The notes under the pieces are model-generated. The model had not been told where the DNA came from. It ran no database searches and worked only from the letters and a program-made list of their open reading frames with translations. Positions 1 through 5,591 of a stretch of 15,054 bases of DNA are shown piece after piece. The stretch spans positions 1-15,054 of the forward strand of contig URCB01000040.1 in NCBI GenBank assembly GCA_900546255.1. Reading direction: 5' to 3'. Position numbers and translations under genes: made by a program. How positions within the stretch are numbered: the first letter of the stretch is position 1; every line of letters begins with the position of its first letter. This DNA comes from an uncultured Eubacteriales bacterium. GTDB taxonomy: Bacteria > Bacillota > Clostridia > Oscillospirales > Oscillospiraceae.

Positions 1-27
1 TTTCCCTACACGACGCTCTTCCGATCT
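1..27 (+). other. Illumina read-1 adapter remnant (not genomic)
   Basis: These bases match the 3' part of the Illumina TruSeq universal/read-1 adapter and end in CGCTCTTCCGATCT. Genomic sequence starts at base 28. Reading frames that run into this stretch are artefacts: the minus-strand frame ends in the peptide DRKSVV, a familiar adapter translation. Any annotation touching bases 1-27 should be trimmed. Confidence 0.97.
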
Positions 28-89
28 CCACGGACCTTCCGTGGACGGGACGCGCCCTTTTTCTGTGCCCCCCGCCCCGGCGGGGCGGG
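28..89 (+). other. Contig-edge leader with two short hairpins
   Basis: Bases 28-44 form a perfect hairpin (7-bp arms CCACGGA/TCCGTGG, 3-base loop) directly abutting the adapter, with a run of five T further on at about 57-61. Bases 71-89 form a second GC-only hairpin (arms CCCGCCCC/GGGGCGGG, loop GGC) immediately before the ribosome site of the first gene. The first could be the remains of an upstream terminator or leader, but the T run is about 13 bases from the stem, so it is not a textbook terminator. No sigma-A promoter is visible in this short stretch, and the true upstream context is cut off. Confidence 0.35.
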
Positions 90-104
90 AAGGGGGGTGG
101 GGCC

Positions 105-416
105 ATGACCCGGCGGTTTTTCATCGAGGGCCTTACCCTGGACCTCCCTCTGCGCCGGGACGGGGTCACGGGGCAGGTCATCCTGGACTACGGCCCGGTG
201 ATCGACCACCCCCCCTGCACCCCGGCGGGCCGGCCCATTCTGCTGACCATCGAGGACGCCTGCCCCCAGGCCGACCTGGAGGAGGGCGGGGTAGACTGCG
301 GCGCCTGCCGCCACTTCCGCCCCGTCCCCGGCACCCTGCTGGGGGTGTGCAGGAACGAGAAACGCCCCGCCCCCGGGGCGCAGCCCAACCCGAAACCCGA
401 GGAGGAGAGACCATGA
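105..416 (+). CDS. Small cysteine-containing protein of unknown function
   Basis: This is a 103-residue protein that I do not recognise. The ATG at 105 follows a purine-rich site (AAGGGGGGT, about 90-98). The same frame is open back to the contig edge, so a longer form cannot be excluded. It has no signal peptide or membrane segment. The middle holds five cysteines: C38, C53, then C65-x2-C68 followed by C82 in the setting CGACRHF...GVC. This resembles a small zinc-knuckle or iron-sulfur binding arrangement, but metal binding is inference only. The tail from about residue 86 is charged and proline-rich (PNPKPEEERP). The stop TGA overlaps the ATG of the SLH surface-protein gene (ATGA at 413-416), so the two are probably translated from one message. 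High GC and strongly biased third positions resemble the neighbouring core genes, which supports real coding. Confidence 0.72.
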   Translation: MTRRFFIEGLTLDLPLRRDGVTGQVILDYGPVIDHPPCTPAGRPILLTIEDACPQADLEEGGVDCGACRHFRPVPGTLLGVCRNEKRPAPGAQPNPKPEEERP

Positions 417-3109
417 TGCGAAAGAAAATAGTAAGCCTGTGCATGGCCCTGGCCCTCTGCCTGGGCTTGCTGCCCGTCACGGCGGAGGCGGCGGCAGAAG
501 GTGCGCCTAGTAGTCTTTATGTTGGCAATTACCAGATTACAAACAGTGATACGCCAACCTACTTAAAAGCAGGTTCAACACAAGGTAGTCTGGAAGAGGG
601 CAGTGAAACCGATTGGACTGTCAAATACGACCCAAGCACCGCCACCCTGACCCTAAGCGGGGCGACGATTAAGGGAGGTAGTGATGTAGTCTCAATTCCT
701 TATGGCTCCGGGATCTATGCTCAGGGCAGCAGCAATCAACCAGTTACCCTGACCATCGAACTGATTGGCGAGAATACCATCACAGGCACCTTTGGAATTT
801 ATGTGAATGCAGAGATAAACGCGTCCAGCTATGGTACAAACGCCACCCTGACTATTATGGGTGAAAACAGTGGCAGCCTGGAAGTATCTGGTTCTAATAA
901 CGGAATATATGTCAAAAGCGGAACAGGCAACGCCTCCCTGAACATCAAGAATGTCGCTGTCACAAGCAGCACCAATGACAATTATGCCGCCGGCGTCTAT
1001 GTGATGTCCAGCATGCACGCTACCAGCTCCCCGCAGCTCTCCCTTAAAGTCAACGGCGGCAGCCTGACCGCCAGCGGCACCGGAAGCAGTGATGGGATAT
1101 GGTTTTATGTGGGATCGTCTCAAGCCACCGGTGCCACTACCAGGCTGACGGTCAGCGAAAATGCGATCGTGGACGCCAGAAATGGCGGGATCAAGGCATC
1201 TGATTCCAGTATGTTCGATCTCAGTGATCAAATCGTTGTTAGTTCCGGTGACGGCACCAACGGCGGCATCGTTTTTGACGGCAGCGCCGGCACTGTGTAC
1301 GGCAATGTGACCTTGGATAAGAGCCTCACCATCAATGAAGGCGAGACCCTGACCGTCCCGGATGGCTCCTCGCTGAACTGCAACGGCAACCTGACCAACA
1401 ACGGCACCATCCTCGCCAGCGGCGGCACCGTGACAGGTAAACTGAAAGGAAGCGCAAACGATATTCAGACCCCCAGCATCACCGCCCAGCCCACAGGCCA
1501 GACGGTGACCGAGGGCAGCGCCGCCATGTTCTCTGTTACCGCCAGCGCAGGTGATAGTGAAACCCTGACCTACCAGTGGCAGCAGAGCACGGACAACGGC
1601 GGCAGCTGGGCAAATATCGAAAGCGCAACCAGCGCCAAGTATACCACAGAAGCCACCACTACCAGCATGAGCGGCAATCAATACCGCTGCGTGGTGACGG
1701 GCAGCGGCGTCAGTGTCATCAGCGCCCCCGCCACCCTGACGGTCAATGCGGCGGCTACCACTATCACGACCCAACCGAGCAACGTAACCGTGACGGAGGG
1801 AGAAACCGCCACCTTTAGCGTCACCGCTACCGGCAGCAACCTGACCTATCAATGGCAGCAAAGCACCGACGGCTCCGCCTGGGCGAACATTAGCGGTGCG
1901 ACCAGCAGCAGCTACACGACCCAGGCCGCCACAATGGATATGGACGGCTGGCAATACCGCTGCGTGGTGACAGACGGGAACAGCAACGGCGTTACCAGTC
2001 AAGCGGCCACCCTGACCGTGACGGCCGCCACGGTTTCCGTCACGGGCGTGTCGCTGGACAAGACCGAGTTGTCCCTTACCGTGGGCGACACCGAGACCCT
2101 CACGGCCACGGTGGCCCCCGACAATGCCACCGACAAGACGGTGACCTGGACCAGCAGTAACAGCACTGTGGCCACGGTGGACCAGAACGGCGTGGTCACC
2201 GCCGTGGCCCGCGGCACCGCCGTCATCACCGCCACAGCGGCGGACGGCAGCGGGGCAAGCGCCTCCTGCACCGTCACCGTGACCCGGCCCTATATTCCCC
2301 CCGCCAACCCCAACTACAAGATCACCGTGGAGGCCACCCAGGGCGGCACCGTGACGGCAGACCCCACCGCCGCCAAGGCCGGCGCCACCGTGACCCTCAC
2401 CCCTGCCCCCGATGCGGGGTACCAGGTGGGCACCGTGGCGGTCACCGATCGCTTCGGCGAGGCCGTGGCCGTCACAGAGCAGGCCGGCGGCACCTATACC
2501 TTCACCATGCCCAACGGCCAGGTGACGGTGACCGTCACCTTTGAACAGGCCCCGCTGCCCTTCCCCGACGTGACGGAAGGGGACTGGTTCTATGACGCCG
2601 TCCGCTATGCCTACGAAACCGGCCTCATGGACGGGGTGGAGGACAACTTGTTCGCCCCTAACAGCGAGACCACCCGGGCCCAGCTGGTGACCATCCTCTA
2701 CCGCCTGGCCGGGGAGCCGGAACCTGGCGGGGACAGCGGGTTCTCGGATGTGGCGGCCGGCATCTGGTACACCGACGCGGTGGCCTGGGCCGCCGAAAAC
2801 GGCATTGTGAATGGCGTCAGCGACACGGAATTTGCCCCCGGTGACGACATCACCCGGGAGCAGCTGGCGGCCATCCTGTACCGCTATGCCGCCTACCAGG
2901 GCTACGACGTCAGCCAGCGGGCCGACCTGTCGGGCTTTGGGGACGCTTCTTCCATCCGCCCCTACGCCCAAGAGGCCCTGTCCTGGGCCAGCGCCCAGGG
3001 ACTGGTGCTGGGCTTCGAGGACGGCAGTCTGCGGCCCCAGGGCACTGCCTCCCGGGCCCAGATCGCCGCGGTGCTGATGCGGTTCCTGGCCGCCGTCCCC
3101 ACGGCATGA
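413..3109 (+). CDS. Secreted multidomain S-layer-homology (SLH) surface protein with Ig-like and BIG2-like repeats
   Basis: This 898-residue exported protein probably binds secondary cell-wall polymer through its C-terminal SLH motifs and displays the rest outside. The start at 413 (or the next Met at 416) follows GGAGG at 401-405; the frame is open further upstream, but that part is antisense-like shadow of the preceding gene. In order: a signal peptide (about 1-28, KK then a hydrophobic core ending AEAAA); a Ser/Thr/Gly/Asn-rich region with repeated short strands, probably a right-handed beta-helix (about 30-350); two Ig-like domains (about 356-446 and 450-536), each with YQWQQSTD and QYRCVVT; a BIG2-like domain (about 540-623, VTGVSLDKTELSLTVGDT); an InlB-B-repeat-like domain (about 635-713); and three SLH motifs (about 717-770, 776-827, 841-893) with FPDV, FSDV and the weaker FGDA starts. 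No sortase signal or catalytic motif is seen. The beta-helix part is visibly more AT-rich than the 3' half, suggesting domain shuffling or transfer. Ligand unknown; an adhesin or glycan-binding role is inference. Confidence 0.93.
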   Translation: MMRKKIVSLCMALALCLGLLPVTAEAAAEGAPSSLYVGNYQITNSDTPTYLKAGSTQGSLEEGSETDWTVKYDPSTATLTLSGATIKGGSDVVSIPYGSGIYAQGSSNQPVTLTIELIGENTITGTFGIYVNAEINASSYGTNATLTIMGENSGSLEVSGSNNGIYVKSGTGNASLNIKNVAVTSSTNDNYAAGVYVMSSMHATSSPQLSLKVNGGSLTASGTGSSDGIWFYVGSSQATGATTRLTVSENAIVDARNGGIKASDSSMFDLSDQIVVSSGDGTNGGIVFDGSAGTVYGNVTLDKSLTINEGETLTVPDGSSLNCNGNLTNNGTILASGGTVTGKLKGSANDIQTPSITAQPTGQTVTEGSAAMFSVTASAGDSETLTYQWQQSTDNGGSWANIESATSAKYTTEATTTSMSGNQYRCVVTGSGVSVISAPATLTVNAAATTITTQPSNVTVTEGETATFSVTATGSNLTYQWQQSTDGSAWANISGATSSSYTTQAATMDMDGWQYRCVVTDGNSNGVTSQAATLTVTAATVSVTGVSLDKTELSLTVGDTETLTATVAPDNATDKTVTWTSSNSTVATVDQNGVVTAVARGTAVITATAADGSGASASCTVTVTRPYIPPANPNYKITVEATQGGTVTADPTAAKAGATVTLTPAPDAGYQVGTVAVTDRFGEAVAVTEQAGGTYTFTMPNGQVTVTVTFEQAPLPFPDVTEGDWFYDAVRYAYETGLMDGVEDNLFAPNSETTRAQLVTILYRLAGEPEPGGDSGFSDVAAGIWYTDAVAWAAENGIVNGVSDTEFAPGDDITREQLAAILYRYAAYQGYDVSQRADLSGFGDASSIRPYAQEALSWASAQGLVLGFEDGSLRPQGTASRAQIAAVLMRFLAAVPTA
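1476..2025 (+). repeat. Two tandem Ig-like domain repeats inside the SLH protein
   Basis: Two units (about 1476-1745 and 1760-2025) encode homologous domains. Both start with I-T-x-Q-P, carry TVTEG, YQWQQSTD, SWANI or AWANI and QYRCVVT, and end ATLTV. Each keeps only the late (F-strand) cysteine. The partner position has Phe (MFSV or TFSV), so no canonical intradomain disulfide is expected. The nucleotide match is partial, so this is an old duplication rather than a recent one. Confidence 0.8.
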
Positions 3110-3132
3110 GAGCGGGGTTCTCCCCATGACAA

Positions 3133-3167
3133 AAGGGCTGGCAAGCACAGTGTGCTTGCCAGCCCTT
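3133..3167. terminator. Bidirectional intrinsic terminator between convergent genes
   Basis: This is a perfect inverted repeat of 17-base arms (AAGGGCTGGCAAGCACA and its complement) with one central base, lying 24 bases after the SLH gene stop and 16 bases after the HAD gene stop on the other strand. The minus-strand reading is followed by TTTTGTC (plus-strand A run 3131-3134), and the plus-strand reading by GGCGTTTCTC. Placement between two converging stops supports termination in both directions, more strongly for the minus strand. Confidence 0.85.
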
Positions 3168-3182
3168 GGCGTTTCTCAGGGG

Positions 3183-4010
3183 TCAGGGGGTGGCGGGGTA
3201 CCGGGCCTCCAGCTGGCGGATCATCTCCGCCACGCAGCTCTCGTCGCAGGAGGGGAGGACCACGTCGGCCGCCGCCCGGACGGCGGGGTAACTGTTGGCC
3301 GGGGCGAAGGACAGGGCGGACACCTGGAGCATGGGGATGTCGTTGAGCCCATTGCCCACGCAGTAGATGTCCTGCCGCTTCACCTGGAGGTGGTCGGCCA
3401 CCCACAGCACCGACAGGCCCTTGTTGGCCCCCTTGGCGGTGACCTCCAGCAGGTAGGGGTTGGAGAAGGTCACGTCGTAGTCCTCCGGCCACTGGGTGCG
3501 CACGTAGGTCTGCACCTGCTGGAGCATCCCCGGGTCGGGGTGCTGGAGGATCACCTTGATCCACGGCACGGGCATGGCCTCGATGGCCCGGGGCACCCCG
3601 GTGAGGTGGCACCGGGTCAGGTGGTGGCGGGTGACCTCATTGGCCCGGAAGGTGAACACCTCGTCCTGGTGGTAGGCCTCAAACCCCACCTGGGGAAAGG
3701 CCCGGCACACCTGGGCCAGGTGCCGGGGGGCCAGGGGGGGCAGGTGCTTGAGCCACAAACTCTTTTCCGTGGCAAAGTCATAGATGGAGGCGCCGTTGGA
3801 GAGGATCACCGGGGCGTTCACCGGCAGCCGCTCCTTCTCCATCTGGATGGCAAAGTTGATGTAGGACCGGCCTGTGGAGATGCAGAACTTGCCGCCTTCC
3901 GCCACGAAGTACTCGATGGCCTGGCGATTCTCCGGGGAGATGGTGGCGTTGGTGCTATAGAGGGTGTCGTCATAATCTGTGGCCAGCAGAACGCCGCGAA
4001 ATCTTCCCAT
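3183..4010 (-). CDS. HAD-superfamily (Cof-type, subclass IIB) phosphatase
   Basis: This 275-residue cytosolic protein is a predicted Mg-dependent phosphatase of the Cof/HAD-IIB family, which acts on sugar phosphates, nucleotides or flavin-type phosphoesters; the substrate cannot be read from sequence. Motif I is ATDYDDTLY with nucleophile D12 and acid/base D14. Motif II is STGRS with T46. Motif III lysine is K197 in GANKG. Motif IV is GNGLNDIPML at 219-228, with N223/D224 as metal ligands and Asn in the usual GDxxND first Asp position. The type-IIB cap lies between motifs II and III. The ATG at 4010 is chosen because AAGGAG sits 9 bases upstream; an upstream Met at 4073 would overlap the end of the pseudouridine synthase gene and adds no family sequence. 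It is the last gene of the leftward series, 46 bases after the rluD-family stop, and is followed by the shared terminator. Confidence 0.92.
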   Translation of the reverse strand: MGRFRGVLLATDYDDTLYSTNATISPENRQAIEYFVAEGGKFCISTGRSYINFAIQMEKERLPVNAPVILSNGASIYDFATEKSLWLKHLPPLAPRHLAQVCRAFPQVGFEAYHQDEVFTFRANEVTRHHLTRCHLTGVPRAIEAMPVPWIKVILQHPDPGMLQQVQTYVRTQWPEDYDVTFSNPYLLEVTAKGANKGLSVLWVADHLQVKRQDIYCVGNGLNDIPMLQVSALSFAPANSYPAVRAAADVVLPSCDESCVAEMIRQLEARYPATP

Positions 4011-4056
4011 GGGGCGGGTCTCCTTTCCTAGGGTGGGGTGGTGGAATCGTTTCATT

Positions 4057-4971
4057 CTATACCAGACGGGCACATCTTGTCAAGACGGCTTGGAAGTAGT
4101 CCGGCAGGGGGCAGGAGAGGGTAATGCTCTCCCCCGTCCGGGGGTGGCGGAAGGTGAGCCGCCGGGCGTGGAGGCACTGGCCCGCCAGCTCCGGGAAGCC
4201 CTTGCGCACCCCGCCGTACACCGGGTCCCCCAGCACCGGGTGGCCCAGGGCGGCCATGTGGACCCGGATCTGGTGGGTGCGGCCGGTCTCCAGCCGGCAC
4301 TGGAGGTGGGTGTACCCGGGGTACCGGGCCAGGACGGTCCAGTGGGTCACCGCGGGCCGGCCGCTGAGGTGGTTCACCGCCATCTTCTTCCGGTCGGTGG
4401 GGTGGCGGGCGATGGGGAGGGAGATCGTGCCCTGGTCCTCCCGGAGATTGCCCACCACCACCGCCTCGTACTCCCGGTAGAGGCTGTGATCCTGGAGCTG
4501 CTGGGCCAGGGCCAGGTGGGCCATGTCGTTCTTGGCGGCGATGATGAGGCCGCTGGTGTCCCGGTCGATCCGGTGGACGATCCCCGGCCGGAGCTGGCCG
4601 TTGATGCCGGAGAGGCTCTGGCCGCAGTGGTAGAGCAGGGCGTTGACCAGGGTGCCGTCTGGGTGGCCCGGGGCGGGGTGGACCACCAGCCCCACGGGCT
4701 TGTTCACCACGATGACGTCCCCGTCCTCGTACACCACGTCCAGGGGGATGTCCTGGGGGAGGATCTCCACCGGGGAGGGGTCGGGGATGCAGAGGGTGAG
4801 CACGTCCCCGGGCTGGAGGCGGTCGTTCTTCTTCAGGGCCTTGCCCCCCCGCAGGACCCGGCCCTCCTCCAGCAGCTTCTGGGCGGCGGAGCGGGTGAGG
4901 CCGTCCAGGGCGGCGGCCAGGAACTGGTCCGCCCGCTGGCCGGCGGTGCCGGCGGTGAGGGTGACGTTCAT
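4057..4971 (-). CDS. RluD-family 23S rRNA pseudouridine synthase
   Basis: This 304-residue protein should isomerise uridine to pseudouridine in large-subunit rRNA. An N-terminal S4 RNA-binding domain (about 12-60) is followed by the RluA/RluD catalytic domain. The signature HRIDRDTSGL starts at H133, with D136 as the catalytic aspartate. VVNKPVGLVVHP (about 88-99), GRTHQIRVHM and the LGDPVYGG-type C-terminal motif are also present. Length and layout match the RluD/YlyB group; the exact target uridines cannot be assigned. The ATG at 4971 overlaps the lspA stop in an ATGA and has AGGAG about 5 bases upstream, so the two genes are translationally coupled. In Bacillus, ylyB also follows lspA directly, which supports orthology with ylyB. 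Confidence 0.95.
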   Translation of the reverse strand: MNVTLTAGTAGQRADQFLAAALDGLTRSAAQKLLEEGRVLRGGKALKKNDRLQPGDVLTLCIPDPSPVEILPQDIPLDVVYEDGDVIVVNKPVGLVVHPAPGHPDGTLVNALLYHCGQSLSGINGQLRPGIVHRIDRDTSGLIIAAKNDMAHLALAQQLQDHSLYREYEAVVVGNLREDQGTISLPIARHPTDRKKMAVNHLSGRPAVTHWTVLARYPGYTHLQCRLETGRTHQIRVHMAALGHPVLGDPVYGGVRKGFPELAGQCLHARRLTFRHPRTGESITLSCPLPDYFQAVLTRCARLV

Positions 4972-5447
4972 GGGTTCTCCTCCTCTTCCTTCTCCCCCTT
5001 CCATCCCTTGCCGAAGGCGAAGATCACGTGGAGGCACAGGAGGATGCCCCCCACCACCACGCCGATGTCCGCCACGTTGAAGATGGCGAAGTGGACGAAG
5101 GTGGTCTCAAACATGTCGGTGACAAAGCCAAGCAGCGCCCGGTCGATGAGGTTGCCCACGGCGCCCCCCAGCAGCAGGGCCAGGGACAGCATCCCCGACC
5201 AGTGGGGGAGGATCCGCTTGGCCATGGCCACCACCAGCCCCACCGACACCACCGCCGACAGGAGGGTGAGGACCCAAGTGTGCTCACTGAGCAGAGAGAA
5301 GGCCGCCCCGGTGTTCTGGACATAGGTCAGGTCCATCCCCGGGAGGAAGGGTACCGAGGCGTACAGGGGAATGTAGGTGCGCACCAGGTACTTCACCACC
5401 TGGTCCACCGCCACCCAGAGGGCGGAGAGGAGAAAGTAAAAAGGCAT
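4968..5447 (-). CDS. lspA: Lipoprotein signal peptidase (signal peptidase II)
   Basis: This 159-residue integral membrane aspartyl protease removes signal peptides from diacylglyceryl-modified prolipoproteins. Four hydrophobic segments are visible (about 3-14, 58-75, 86-100, 128-145). Conserved blocks are present: DQVVK (15-19), QNTGAAFSLL (44-53), GNLIDR (98-103), VTDMFE with D111, and FNVADIGVVVG with N124 and D127. D111 and D127 correspond to the catalytic dyad. The cytosolic tail is charged (KGWKGEKEEEEN). Two in-frame ATGs exist, at 5453 and 5447. AAAGG at 5456-5460 is too close to the first and about 8 bases from the second, so 5447 is chosen. The stop overlaps the next gene's ATG by four bases. 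Confidence 0.95.
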   Translation of the reverse strand: MPFYFLLSALWVAVDQVVKYLVRTYIPLYASVPFLPGMDLTYVQNTGAAFSLLSEHTWVLTLLSAVVSVGLVVAMAKRILPHWSGMLSLALLLGGAVGNLIDRALLGFVTDMFETTFVHFAIFNVADIGVVVGGILLCLHVIFAFGKGWKGEKEEEENP

Positions 5448-5453
5448 AACCAT

Positions 5454-5460
5454 ATCCTTT
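5454..5460 (-). promoter_or_regulatory. Ribosome binding site that decides the lspA start
   Basis: On the minus strand the sequence reads AAAGGAT, directly followed by ATGGTTATG. Spacing from AAAGG is about 2 bases to the first ATG and 8 to the second. The second start (5447) is therefore favoured. Confidence 0.6.
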
Positions 5461-5474
5461 CTATCGGGAAACTG

Positions 5475-5509
5475 GGGCCGGCGGCCCTGTCCGAGCCGTC
5501 TGCCGGCCC
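5475..5509 (-). other. GC-rich hairpin in the lspA leader
   Basis: Perfect 8-base arms (GGGCCGGC/GCCGGCCC) enclose 19 bases, between the ileS terminator and the lspA ribosome site. There is no clear T run after it on the minus strand, so it is not called a terminator. It may be a leader structure or chance in high-GC DNA. Confidence 0.35.
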
Positions 5510-5513
5510 GGGG

Positions 5514-5559
5514 AAAAGAAGGCCCCCTTCTCAGGGCAGCCAGGCCAGAGAAGGGGACC
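5514..5559 (-). terminator. Intrinsic terminator after ileS
   Basis: On the minus strand, about 30 bases after the ileS stop, GGTCCCCTTCTC pairs with GAGAAGGGGGCC (arms 5548-5559 and 5521-5532, one G-T wobble) around a 15-base loop. The stem is followed by TTCTTTTCCCC (A-rich on the plus strand, 5514-5520). This is a good Rho-independent terminator. It implies that lspA-rluD-HAD are expressed by read-through or by an unseen promoter within the next 60 bases. Confidence 0.75.
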
Positions 5560-5591
5560 GGAGGGCACGGGTGGCCCCTTGGATGGGGTGT

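Noticed and set aside
41..412. N-terminal extension of the SLH protein from an ATG at 41
   Set aside because: The extension is Pro/Gly/Arg-rich out-of-frame shadow of the 105-416 gene. The signal peptide begins at 413-416 with GGAGG correctly placed.
1476..3090. CRISPR array or tandem DNA repeat in the surface gene
   Set aside because: The repeats are protein-domain repeats of about 280 or 160-180 bases with heavy divergence, not short identical repeats with spacers.
692..3148. A long minus-strand open frame (about 800 codons) opposite the SLH protein gene
   Set aside because: It is a mirror of the coding strand with low-complexity Gly/His/Ala composition. The plus strand has a signal peptide, recognised domains and a ribosome site.
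4011..4073. Upstream start (Met at 4073) for the HAD phosphatase
   Set aside because: It overlaps the end of the rluD-family gene, and the extra 21 residues precede the beta-strand that normally begins the fold. AAGGAG fits the ATG at 4010.
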